Source: Alphaproteobacteria bacterium (GTDB taxonomy: Bacteria; Pseudomonadota; Alphaproteobacteria; Rs-D84). Taken from it: a stretch of DNA of 12,248 bases. Where the stretch lies: NCBI GenBank assembly GCA_016285415.1, contig JAEEQU010000027.1, positions 1 through 12,248 on the forward strand. Direction: 5' to 3'. The notes under the pieces are model-generated. The model made no database searches and had not been told where the DNA came from. It saw nothing but the letters and a program-made list of their open reading frames with translations. The translations under genes and the position numbers were made by a program. Positions 5,967 through 11,917 of the stretch are shown piece after piece; position 1 is the first letter of the stretch; every line of letters starts with the position of its first letter.

Positions 5967-6926
5967 ATGAAAGGGTTTATAAGAGCCGGTTTTCTGTTTG
6001 TTTTAACGACATACGCATGTATGGCGCATGGGTATGTTTTACATGTTGGCGACACAACAATTACACCCCAGACCACGTGCAACACAGAACATAAGTTATG
6101 GTTCAAAATGGGAAATGACACATGGTGCGTGCCAATGACCACAGAATACGTAACAAACGCATTACATGTTAAATATAATAATGTTGTTTATTCAACATGC
6201 ACCAATTGTGATAGTGGTGGTGGCGAATGGACGATTCCAGAAACACCCGAAGAACCGATAGTGTTGCCAGAAACCTGTACATGGACCCAGACGAATTCAG
6301 ATGCGTATTTATATACCGAAGACGGAAACCAATATTTTGATACGGGTGTGTTAATTAATTCCCAGGATAATATATCGGTCACGATGCAGGTTATCAATGG
6401 GAAACATGCACGTATATTTGGTGGCATTAATAATTCTGCCTGTGAATATGATATGACACTAAATGCAAGTGGAAAAGTTGGTTTTCAGATTGGACGAAAT
6501 GGCAGTGGCAGCACATATATCATTAGTAACCCAAGCGGTAAAAATACATACAGCACTAAATATGTGAAAGCAGGGACAAATAATATTGGTTCATGGACCA
6601 ACAAGGAGATTTACATAAATGGGTCAAAGATAGGGACAAAAAATACCATTTATGATTGTTCGGCGTCCACCACCATGTTGGTATTAAAGAACGATTATAT
6701 AACCGGGGCAAATCCGGCGTTAAGTGGCGGAATAAAATTGTATAACATTAAAATATACGCCGGTACTGATATAAACAATCAAAATCCAATACACAATTTC
6801 CAACCAGTTGCGGCGGGCACAAATATTTGTGGAACAACGGCGGCAACAAATGCGATGTGGGATTCGGTTACCAAGAAACTTTATTATCCTGGTGGAACTG
6901 GTCAAATGGGGTATGGTGTTGATTAA
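5967..6926 (+). CDS. Secreted protein with LamG-like jelly-roll domain
   Basis: A 319-residue exported protein. The N-terminal signal peptide spans about residues 1-22 (hydrophobic GFLFVLTTYACM, likely cleavage after AHG). A Cys-containing N-terminal region (TTCNTEHKLWF, DTWCVPM, YSTCTNCDSGGGEW) precedes a Pro/Glu-rich linker (PETPEEPIVLPETC). From about residue 115 a concanavalin A/LamG-like beta-sandwich follows: QYFDTGVLINSQDNISVTMQV, IFGGINNSACEYDM and VGFQIGRNGSGSTYI. The ending GIKLYNIKIYAG...IHNFQPVAAGT...MWDSVTKKLYYPGGTGQMGYG matches the tail often seen in gut-bacterial and phage proteins of this type. Such domains usually bind glycans or act in adhesion; the ligand here is unknown. 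The ATG at 5967 lacks a good ribosome binding site, so expression may be weak, but it gives the best signal peptide. Confidence 0.78.
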   Translation: MKGFIRAGFLFVLTTYACMAHGYVLHVGDTTITPQTTCNTEHKLWFKMGNDTWCVPMTTEYVTNALHVKYNNVVYSTCTNCDSGGGEWTIPETPEEPIVLPETCTWTQTNSDAYLYTEDGNQYFDTGVLINSQDNISVTMQVINGKHARIFGGINNSACEYDMTLNASGKVGFQIGRNGSGSTYIISNPSGKNTYSTKYVKAGTNNIGSWTNKEIYINGSKIGTKNTIYDCSASTTMLVLKNDYITGANPALSGGIKLYNIKIYAGTDINNQNPIHNFQPVAAGTNICGTTAATNAMWDSVTKKLYYPGGTGQMGYGVD

Positions 6927-6946
6927 CAATATGTGGGGTGTGTTGC

Positions 6947-7264
6947 ATGTCATCAAGCAAAGAATATTTAACTTTCGTTTTGGACCAATTATCTGATCTG
7001 CCAGATATTGACTATCGCGCAATGATGGGCGAATATGTAATATATTATCGTGGCAAAGTTGTCGCGGGAATTTATGACGACAGATTCTTGGTTAAACCGA
7101 CAAAATCTGCGGTCGCAATTATGCCGAATGCGACAATGGAAATACCATATCCGGGTGGACATCCGATGATAATGGTTGATGATATTGAAAATCGTGATTT
7201 ATTGCGCGAACTGTTTAACGCAATTTATATGGATTTGCCAACACCAAAACCCAAGAAAAAGTGA
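6947..7264 (+). CDS. TfoX N-terminal domain protein
   Basis: A 105-residue protein of the TfoX_N (Sxy N-terminal domain) family. Characteristic blocks are SSSKEYLTFVLDQL, YRAMMGEYVIYYRGKVVAGIYDDRFLVKPT and LLRELFNAIY, ending in PKPKKK. In Enterobacteria full-length TfoX/Sxy activates competence genes with CRP, but stand-alone N-terminal domain proteins like this are widespread in gut bacteria and their role is mostly undefined. The C-terminal TfoX domain is absent. ATG 6947 is chosen because it yields the family N-terminus and has GGGGTG nearby; an in-frame GTG at 6938 would add three residues. It starts 20 bases after the LamG gene and its stop overlaps the next start, so the three genes may be cotranscribed. 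Close similarity to Firmicutes versions suggests transfer. Confidence 0.88.
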   Translation: MSSSKEYLTFVLDQLSDLPDIDYRAMMGEYVIYYRGKVVAGIYDDRFLVKPTKSAVAIMPNATMEIPYPGGHPMIMVDDIENRDLLRELFNAIYMDLPTPKPKKK

Positions 7265-7533
7265 TGTCAGAAATACAGAAAATCTTTAATGAATATGGTT
7301 TGGATTTTGATAATAACAAGTATGGAATCGGCCGCAGCACCGAAATAGAATATACCGATGGAACGGAAAAGCGAACCCACGAGCATGTTAAAATTGCGCG
7401 TATTCATGCACGATATTTTCGGTTTTGGATTGGGAAAATAGTATTTATAATTGATAGTGATAAACCGCACTTTTGTGTGCGTCGCAAATCCCGTTGGAAC
7501 TTCAAAATTGTTTATGGCAAAAGTGGGCGATAA
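7264..7533 (+). CDS. Unrecognised 89-residue basic protein
   Basis: Not recognised. Its ATG shares one base with the TGA of the TfoX_N gene (TGATG), the usual sign of translational coupling. No separate ribosome binding site is needed, though a GTG three bases earlier is also in frame. The N-terminal part (EIQKIFNEYGLDFDNNKYGIG) is acidic to neutral. The second half (HARYFRFWIGKIVFIIDSDKPHFCVRRKSRWNFKIVYGKSGR) is strongly basic and aromatic with alternating hydrophobic residues, compatible with a small beta-sheet nucleic-acid-binding fold. That reading is inference from composition only. No signal peptide and no terminator directly after it. Confidence 0.72.
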   Translation: MSEIQKIFNEYGLDFDNNKYGIGRSTEIEYTDGTEKRTHEHVKIARIHARYFRFWIGKIVFIIDSDKPHFCVRRKSRWNFKIVYGKSGR

Positions 7534-7550
7534 AACTGGGGAATATTGGC

Positions 7551-7578
7551 TTGCTATTTGTTGTTTTTGTCCTAGAAT
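7551..7578 (+). promoter_or_regulatory. Promoter of the Nudix gene
   Basis: TTGCTA (7551-7556), 16 bp, TAGAAT (7573-7578), about 29 bp before the Nudix start codon. Each hexamer has mismatches to consensus, so moderate strength is likely. Confidence 0.55.
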
Positions 7579-7606
7579 ACCGAAAAATTAGTAAAAGGAA
7601 ATCATT

Positions 7607-8071
7607 ATGGAGGAACGCGCATTATTCAAAGGCGTTATAAATATTATAATTAAACAGAATAACAAAATATTGTTATTTTTCCGTAATGACGGCTATTTTA
7701 ACTATGATGGTGGTTGGTGGGTATTGCCCGCCGGACATATAGAGCAGGGCGAAACCGCAATGAATGCCACAATTCGTGAAGCACGGGAAGAAATGGGTAT
7801 AGAAATTGCACCCGCCGATATTAAATGCGTGCATATTATGAGCAATTTGGCCAGCCATATCCAAAGTTTTGATTTCTTTTTTGAAGTATCAAATTACACC
7901 GGTACAATTCGTAATTGCGAAGGCGACAAGTGTGTTGATATGAAATACTTTACCTTTGACGAGATTAAAAACTTGCAGAATGTAATATCGCCGACACGTA
8001 TTGCACTTGACGCAATCGCAAATAAACAATTTTACTCTGAATGTGTAAGATACACCAGCGCTAGTAAATAG
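7607..8071 (+). CDS. Nudix hydrolase
   Basis: A 154-residue Nudix enzyme that hydrolyses a nucleoside diphosphate linked to another group, using Mg2+. The complete Nudix box lies at residues 43-65: GHIEQGETAMNATIREAREE followed by MGI. It fits GX5EX7REUXEEXGU, with Glu58, Glu61 and Glu62 as the metal-binding set. Upstream strands INIIIKQNNKILLFFR and WWVLPAG are typical of the fold. The substrate cannot be read from the sequence: this general form covers (d)NTP, ADP-ribose and mutT-like members. AAAGGA lies seven bases before ATG 7607, and a promoter lies just upstream. The gene is convergent with the DraG-type hydrolase, four bases separating their stop codons. The neighbour would release ADP-ribose, so an ADP-ribose substrate is a tempting but unproven link. 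Confidence 0.92.
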   Translation: MEERALFKGVINIIIKQNNKILLFFRNDGYFNYDGGWWVLPAGHIEQGETAMNATIREAREEMGIEIAPADIKCVHIMSNLASHIQSFDFFFEVSNYTGTIRNCEGDKCVDMKYFTFDEIKNLQNVISPTRIALDAIANKQFYSECVRYTSASK

Positions 8072-8087
8072 AATGCTATTTTGCGCT
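8057..8087. terminator. Weak bidirectional hairpin at the Nudix/DraG junction
   Basis: AAATAG (8066-8071) pairs with CTATTT (8076-8081) around a 4-nt loop, with an outer AGCGC/GCGCT stem (8057-8061, 8083-8087). It overlaps both stop codons. The T-tract after it is poor, so terminator function is uncertain. Confidence 0.4.
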
Positions 8088-8864
8088 TTGTTCTATATCC
8101 ATGACGATTTCTAATAAATCGGCTGGAATATATGTTTTTGCTTTTTCTATCATTTCGTCGGGTATGCCATAAAACGCCTCGGCGACAGAACCAGTAATTG
8201 CGCCAATGGTATCGGAATCGCCACCAATAGATATTGCGTTGCGAATTGCATCTTCAAAATTTTCTGATTCCAAGAAGCATTGCAATGCCGGTGGTACGGT
8301 TCCTTGGCATGATGAATCCCATTCATAATCTGCGCGCAGGTCTTCTACGCAATCGCATTCCGTATAATAATTTGTTTGAATATAGTCAGCTATATCTTCT
8401 TTGCTATATCCATTTCGTGCCAAAAATATTGCAACCGCAGTTGCTTCGGCGCCTTTGATACCTTCAATATGATCATGACTAACAGATGTTACCATATAAG
8501 ATATTCGTTTAACTTCTGAAATTGTTTTGCCAAACCAACCTGCTGCAGAAATACGCATTGCGGCTCCATTGCCCCAACTGTTATATGGCTCGTCTTGCTT
8601 TGCCAGTAACCAAAAACCAAAGCGACATCCATACCCCATATCAGGGTGTTTTGAACCAATTTCTCGCATGGATTTGATAGCCATTTCTGATAAATTGCCA
8701 CCATCACGTTTCCACTTACTAATCGCATTGGCTACCGCGATTGTCATGCAAGAATCATCAGTTATATGGCCATGCACATTAAATAACGGAAATTTTTTGG
8801 TTTTGATATTATGAAATTCATAAACAGACCCAACAATATCACCGATAATTGCACCATATAACAT
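8076..8864 (-). CDS. ADP-ribosylglycohydrolase (DraG family)
   Basis: A 262-residue cytoplasmic enzyme of the DraG/ARH family, which uses two Mg2+ ions to remove ADP-ribose from proteins or other acceptors. The N-terminus LYGAIIGDIVGSVYEF is characteristic. The first metal motif is Thr35-Asp36-Asp37-Ser38 (HITDDSCMTIAVA). The second is the C-terminal GGDSDTIG with Asp216, Ser217, Asp218 and Thr219. Between them are the family blocks GNGAAMRISAAG and SHDHIEGIKGAEATAVAIFLA. All expected metal ligands appear present, so the enzyme should be active. No nitrogenase genes are visible, so the classical DraG role in nitrogenase control is not indicated; removal of other ADP-ribose marks, including toxin-made ones, is possible. 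ATG 8864 is chosen for its GGAAG ribosome binding site and family N-terminus; a longer in-frame start would add ten residues overlapping the promoter. Confidence 0.93.
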   Translation of the reverse strand: MLYGAIIGDIVGSVYEFHNIKTKKFPLFNVHGHITDDSCMTIAVANAISKWKRDGGNLSEMAIKSMREIGSKHPDMGYGCRFGFWLLAKQDEPYNSWGNGAAMRISAAGWFGKTISEVKRISYMVTSVSHDHIEGIKGAEATAVAIFLARNGYSKEDIADYIQTNYYTECDCVEDLRADYEWDSSCQGTVPPALQCFLESENFEDAIRNAISIGGDSDTIGAITGSVAEAFYGIPDEMIEKAKTYIPADLLEIVMDIEQSAK

Positions 8865-8882
8865 TTCACTTCCTTTTTCTTG

Positions 8883-8910
8883 ACTATACCCCACACAATC
8901 TAAAAGTCAA
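8883..8910 (-). promoter_or_regulatory. Promoter of the DraG-type gene
   Basis: On the minus strand TTGACT (8905-8910), 16 bp, TATAGT (8883-8888). It lies between the end of the ankyrin gene and the DraG-type start at 8864, so the latter can be transcribed alone although both genes point the same way. Confidence 0.7.
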
Positions 8911-8925
8911 CCAAGATGGAATATG

Positions 8926-9879
8926 TTAATCATCCATATGAAACCACGCGTACAGTGTCGGAAATCGCTTTTTACGCTGCTTGTTATATTCGGCACAGGC
9001 GGTAATATTAGACGTGATGGCAATTAGTTCGGTCCAATCGTTATAAGAAAAGTGGTCGCGTAAATCTGCGTGGGCGGCATGTATGCGGTCACTTTTCTTG
9101 CCAGAAACCAAGTATAACGAACTAAGATATATGTAGTACTGATCCATCGCAACATTAGGAAGTAATTGTTCACAGTTAGCAAAGAATTGTTTTGCATACG
9201 CGTCGCCCAATTCATTGTATATTACAGACGCCAGCTGTGGCATTTCTGGTTCTGAAAGTGTTGTATAGCCCATCCCTTTATCGTATATATCAAAATCGCA
9301 ATCTATCCATATTTTACCGGCGCGTTCCATTACATACAGGTATGAATATCCACATTGAAATACTTTTGCATCGCCTTTATATCCCAAAAAACTTAAATGG
9401 TTGCGCAGACAATTTCCCCGACCAAACATCCAACTTAGGTTGCATAGTCCTTCACCTGAACATGTCAATTTGTATTTGTTCTGTCGTAACCACGCCATAA
9501 TGTCGTCTTTGGCACCGGCACGCAATAAAAACAACTCTATTTGCATGTTTTCATGGGTCGGTTTTTTGGACCGTACAATCTGTAAAGGCGTCATCCGTTT
9601 CCCATTGCGCAGTACCGTTGGCAAATCAACATCGGCGCCATTGTTGACCAATATTTCAATGATTTCAAATGGTGCATCCTGCATCAGTGCATTTGTCAAT
9701 GGCGTTGGACCAACATCATACCCATCAATCCAGTCAATCGTATATCCATCATCAATGTATTTTTGTAATCGCTTTGGGGTGACCTTGGACCAATCGTCAA
9801 TTTCCAGTAATTTTGTTGGGTCACCTTTGTGTCCTGTAAAATGTGGCACAGGTACAACTTTTTCAATGTTGCTTATCAT
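8926..9879 (-). CDS. Ankyrin-repeat protein
   Basis: A 317-residue protein with ankyrin repeats near its N-terminus. Residues ~57-83 (GPTPLTNALMQDAPFEIIEILVNNGAD) form one clear repeat. A second, divergent one covers ~96-123 (MTPLQIVRSKKP...MQIELFLLRAGA). A degenerate unit may precede them (LQKYIDDGYTIDWIDG). The remaining ~190 residues match nothing I know: they contain Cys-rich GEGLCNLSWMFGRGNCLRN, then aromatic-rich VFQCGYSYLYVMERAGKIWIDCDFDIYDKGMGY. There is no signal peptide, so it acts in the cytoplasm or is exported by a non-Sec route; host-associated alphaproteobacteria do use ankyrin effectors, but nothing here proves that. ATG 9879 is decided by an excellent AAGGAGG four bases upstream rather than the GTG at 9930. 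It has its own strong promoter and a ~145-nt leader. Confidence 0.82.
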   Translation of the reverse strand: MISNIEKVVPVPHFTGHKGDPTKLLEIDDWSKVTPKRLQKYIDDGYTIDWIDGYDVGPTPLTNALMQDAPFEIIEILVNNGADVDLPTVLRNGKRMTPLQIVRSKKPTHENMQIELFLLRAGAKDDIMAWLRQNKYKLTCSGEGLCNLSWMFGRGNCLRNHLSFLGYKGDAKVFQCGYSYLYVMERAGKIWIDCDFDIYDKGMGYTTLSEPEMPQLASVIYNELGDAYAKQFFANCEQLLPNVAMDQYYIYLSSLYLVSGKKSDRIHAAHADLRDHFSYNDWTELIAITSNITACAEYNKQRKKRFPTLYAWFHMDD

Positions 9880-10024
9880 TTTAACCTCCTTTTGTTTCAC
9901 ACCAAACGCACAGACACGCGCAAACACCACAAATGGCGTGTACGCTGCTGTAATCGTTGATGAAAATATCTCAGGTAATTTGCGATGGGAACATATCGTG
10001 TGGAACTAACACACCCCCACCACA
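9880..10024 (-). promoter_or_regulatory. Long 5' leader of the ankyrin gene
   Basis: About 145 nt of transcribed leader separates the predicted start site (~10024) from ATG 9879. A 6-bp hairpin, GTGTGG with CCACAC on the minus strand (arms 10020-10025 and 9998-10003), sits at the very 5' end. A second possible stem is ACACGC/GCGTGT (9936-9941 with 9914-9919). A seven-codon ORF (MFPSQIT) begins within it. No known riboswitch class was recognised. Confidence 0.4.
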
Positions 10025-10030
10025 CATTAT

Positions 10031-10058
10031 ATTATAGGTCAAATTCGCATTTTGTCAA
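10031..10058 (-). promoter_or_regulatory. Strong promoter of the ankyrin gene
   Basis: On the minus strand TTGACA (10053-10058) and TATAAT (10031-10036) are both perfect, with a 16-bp spacer. Transcription should start near 10024. Confidence 0.85.
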
Positions 10059-10104
10059 TACTGGTGTGGCGTTTTTATCCGCAAATTGTCCGATAAAATT
10101 ATGC

Positions 10105-10126
10105 CAAGGTGCCAAACGGCACCTTG
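10105..10126 (-). terminator. Terminator of the metK-like operon
   Basis: CAAGGTGCC (10105-10113) pairs with GGCACCTTG (10118-10126), 9 bp, 4-nt loop. On the minus strand it directly follows the TAG of the 113-residue gene and is followed by GCATAATTTTATC, giving a short T-rich tract. Confidence 0.75.
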
Positions 10127-10468
10127 CTATTTCTGCCTATCATAATCAAACCGTTCCTTATAAAACACAAAAGTTTCTTTGCCTTCGTACTTTTTGTAAA
10201 TGTCATAGATAGTTTTAAATTCCTCTATGGTTATGGCATGATCGTTTATGACACTTGCGTATGCTACGCCTGGGCGGCCCAAAATGTAAATTTTATTATA
10301 CATGTTGATAAATGCCCAATTACAACCACTGCCCCAAATACCGCTTTTAGACGCGGCACGAAATCCATTTGATTTTAGCCATTTAAAAATGTCCGTCTCA
10401 TAATTGGTAAATTGATTATCACAGACCAAGAAACAACCATATTGTTTTAATTTTTGTAAATCTTCCAT
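10127..10468 (-). CDS. Unrecognised 113-residue protein downstream of metK-like gene
   Basis: Not recognised. ATG 10468 is fixed by AAGGAG six bases upstream. The gene begins ten bases after the metK-like stop and ends at a terminator, so the two form an operon. The protein is soluble. A first helix (EDLQKLKQYGCFLV) and NYETDIFKWLKSNGF are followed by GIWGSGCNWAFINMYNKIYILGRPGVAYA, an aromatic, glycine-containing stretch that looks like beta strands. A helical end (TIEEFKTIYDIYKKYEG) and a basic tail follow. Two cysteines (Cys12, Cys16) are spaced CxxxC, with another in SGCNW. Tight linkage to a SAM-synthesising enzyme hints at SAM use or control, but no methyltransferase motif is present. 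Confidence 0.78.
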   Translation of the reverse strand: MEDLQKLKQYGCFLVCDNQFTNYETDIFKWLKSNGFRAASKSGIWGSGCNWAFINMYNKIYILGRPGVAYASVINDHAITIEEFKTIYDIYKKYEGKETFVFYKERFDYDRQK

Positions 10469-10478
10469 CTTAAACTCC

Positions 10479-11498
10479 TTATTTTGCATTTGGTAAAATT
10501 CCCGAAATACCTTTGCGGCATAATTTGGTGTAAATTGGTTTATCCAAACCATATGCACGAATCAGTATGCTTGGTTTTTGGTTACACCACAGGTCATGAT
10601 AGGAAATAACCCCGTTTTTAATTGTCTTAATCAGCCCGCTTGGTAATTCATTGTGTCCAATGCACGAAGACAAATAGACAAAGCATTCATCGTTGTTGCG
10701 CAAATTTTCGCACGCCAAAATGCGCGCGTACACATTTAGTGTTAAATCTGCCTTGCTGGCATCTTTGGTCCATGGACTGCCACCACCAATTGGTGCAGCG
10801 GTAGAATAAAAGTCGCATGCCAATTTTCGCCCTGTGATGCCACAATCGGCGATTGAACCATGATATGTATAACGTCCGGTGCCATTTATGATAATGTTTG
10901 CCGGTCGTTCGCCAAGGACGGATACAATAAAATCAGTTAAATTTTCATCGCGCAACATTGGAATCGCCACAATAGCGGTTTCAATTTTGCCATCGTTTAA
11001 TGTAATCTGCGTTTTGATATCTATACCCAAGTTATCGGATTTTCGTGCCATATCATACAGTGCGTTGTTCAATTTTCGTGCCAAAAATAATTCACGGTTT
11101 ATTTGGCCTTCGCCTTGGCACGCGTAACCAACAAATACGCCTTGGTCACCCCAACCATTTGCATCCACGCCGCGTGAAATATCAACCGACTGAACACCAA
11201 TCAGGTTAATAATTTTTATCTGCGCTGGGTTTATGACACAGTCACCCCAAATGCGCGCATACCTATCGTCATATCCGATTTCTGCCAATGCACGCTTTAT
11301 ATATTGGGGCAGGGCGCTTATGTTCGCGCTTGTGCTAATTTCGCCGCCAAGGACGACAGTATTATTTTTTATCATGACCTCAACGGCATATCTGGCATGT
11401 TTGTCTTGTTTAATTATACGGTCAAGAATATAACTTGAAATATAATCGGCTGTTTTATCTGGGTGTCCCAACGACACCGCTTCTGCTGTTCTTTGCAT
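10479..11498 (-). CDS. metK: S-adenosylmethionine synthetase, divergent short form
   Basis: MetK makes S-adenosylmethionine from methionine and ATP in the cytoplasm. At 339 residues it is shorter than E. coli MetK (384). Motifs in order are GHPDK at 11-15 with Asp18 after it, GGEISTSA at 51-58, GVQSVDISRGVD at 101-112, GDQG at 117-120, DCGITGRK at 218-225, and the GGG...K...K.D block. By alignment, Asp218, Arg224, Lys225, Lys245, Lys249 and Asp251 match the E. coli active-site set, so catalysis looks retained. Oddities: the usual EGHPDK is LGHPDK, inserts before GDQG are missing, and the C-terminal YGHFGR motif is degenerate (KGISGIL). AAAGGAG (11505-11511) lies six bases before ATG 11498, but it can be buried in a hairpin, and a complex leader precedes it. 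It may be a paralogue of a standard metK or the only copy. Confidence 0.88.
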   Translation of the reverse strand: MQRTAEAVSLGHPDKTADYISSYILDRIIKQDKHARYAVEVMIKNNTVVLGGEISTSANISALPQYIKRALAEIGYDDRYARIWGDCVINPAQIKIINLIGVQSVDISRGVDANGWGDQGVFVGYACQGEGQINRELFLARKLNNALYDMARKSDNLGIDIKTQITLNDGKIETAIVAIPMLRDENLTDFIVSVLGERPANIIINGTGRYTYHGSIADCGITGRKLACDFYSTAAPIGGGSPWTKDASKADLTLNVYARILACENLRNNDECFVYLSSCIGHNELPSGLIKTIKNGVISYHDLWCNQKPSILIRAYGLDKPIYTKLCRKGISGILPNAK

Positions 11499-11589
11499 AA
11501 TTTACTCCTTTGGTTTTGCAAAACGAACCAAAGGTGGATTGCGATGTTGCACCACGCACTGCGAACATAAAAGATCGGAAAAAAAGCAT
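11455..11589 (-). CDS. Possible 44-codon upstream ORF overlapping the metK start
   Basis: On the minus strand ATG 11589 has a good AAGGGAG (11598-11604) eight bases upstream. It opens 44 codons (MLFFRSFMFAVRG..., ending VVGTPR) and stops at TAA 11455, 44 bases inside metK in another frame. A ribosome translating it would pass straight through the hairpin that hides the metK ribosome binding site, so translation could control metK. The peptide starts hydrophobic then becomes basic; it has only two Met codons, so it is not a simple methionine-counting leader. It may be a chance ORF. Confidence 0.4.
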   Translation of the reverse strand: MLFFRSFMFAVRGATSQSTFGSFCKTKGVNYAKNSRSGVVGTPR

Positions 11590-11661
11590 AATAACAACTC
11601 CCTTGTTTAGTCCTTTTATAAGGCAGGACAAGTCAGGTTAAATCCACCTTTATCGCAGTGC
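11499..11661 (-). promoter_or_regulatory. Structured leader of the metK operon: candidate novel cis-regulatory RNA
   Basis: Read on the minus strand, four pairing segments appear in order. A, GCACTGCGA (11653-11661), matches A' TCGCAGTGC (11556-11564), 9 bp. B, AAAGGTGGATT (11641-11651), matches B' AATCCACCTTT (11530-11540), 11 bp. The order A-B-A'-B' is crossing, as in a pseudoknot. CCTTTGGTT (11526-11534) also pairs with AACCAAAGG (11507-11515), 9 bp, covering the ribosome binding site; it shares five bases with B', so B-B' and site-burying are alternatives. Between B and A' is a local hairpin built from CTTGT/ACAAG and CCTT/AAGG. If transcription starts near 11654, most of A would not be in the RNA. 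No known SAM riboswitch consensus was recognised. Confidence 0.6.
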
Positions 11662-11689
11662 ATTATACCATTTTCATCAGGAAAAGCAA
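11662..11689 (-). promoter_or_regulatory. Promoter of the metK-like operon
   Basis: On the minus strand TTGCTT (11684-11689), 16 bp, then a perfect TATAAT (11662-11667) preceded by TGG, an extended -10. Transcription is expected near 11653-11655, giving a leader of about 155 nt. Confidence 0.75.
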
Positions 11690-11724
11690 GTGTGAAGTTC
11701 GGATTGTTGTGCCCCCCACCATAA

Positions 11725-11757
11725 TTTTGGTAATATAAAAGGGTATAATTACCAAAA
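11725..11757. repeat. 10-bp inverted repeat between divergent metK and tRNA-Asn promoters
   Basis: TTTTGGTAAT (11725-11734) is the exact reverse complement of ATTACCAAAA (11748-11757), spacer 13 bp. It sits upstream of both divergent promoters and is not followed by a T-run on the plus strand. It could be an operator for a dimeric regulator, or a terminator-like hairpin. Confidence 0.5.
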
Positions 11758-11762
11758 AACAC

Positions 11763-11791
11763 TTGACTTGCAACGCAAACAGGTATAATAT
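11763..11791 (+). promoter_or_regulatory. Promoter of tRNA-Asn
   Basis: TTGACT (11763-11768) followed by TATAAT (11784-11789) at 15 bp, or the overlapping TAATAT (11786-11791) at 17 bp. The tRNA begins 12-14 bp after the -10 region. Confidence 0.65.
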
Positions 11792-11803
11792 ATGCGCAGT
11801 TAT

Positions 11804-11879
11804 TCGGGCATAGTTCAGTCGGTAGAACAACGGACTGTTAATCCGTATGTCACTGGTTCGAGTCCAGTTGCCCGAGCCA
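11804..11879 (+). tRNA. tRNA-Asn (anticodon GTT)
   Basis: A 76-nt class I tRNA with encoded CCA (11877-11879). The acceptor pairs TCGGGCA with TGCCCGA, discriminator G. The D arm contains AGTTCAGTCGGTAGAACA. The anticodon stem ACGGA/TCCGT encloses CTGTTAA, giving anticodon GTT. The T arm is CTGGTTCGAGTCCAG. All stems pair well. tRNA 3' ends are common integration targets, and the DNA directly downstream looks unlike the rest of the window. Confidence 0.97.
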
Positions 11880-11886
11880 CAAATTA

Positions 11887-11917
11887 GCCGTAAGTCTTTG
11901 TATTTACGGCATTTATT
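11887..11917 (+). terminator. Probable terminator of tRNA-Asn
   Basis: GCCGTAA (11887-11893) pairs with TTACGGC (11904-11910) around a 10-nt loop, followed by ATTTATTTT. The left arm can alternatively pair with a second TTACGGC at 11928-11934. Confidence 0.65.

Noticed and set aside
9401..10009. Long plus-strand open frame opposite the ankyrin gene
   Set aside because: It lies antisense to a gene with clear ankyrin repeats, a strong ribosome binding site and a promoter. It has no promoter or Shine-Dalgarno of its own.
11499..11661. Known SAM riboswitch (SAM-I, SAM-II, SAM/SAH) or preQ1-I upstream of metK
   Set aside because: The conserved cores I know for these classes are not visible. A short ATAAAAGGACTAA resembles part of preQ1-I, but the matching GAGG stem is missing.
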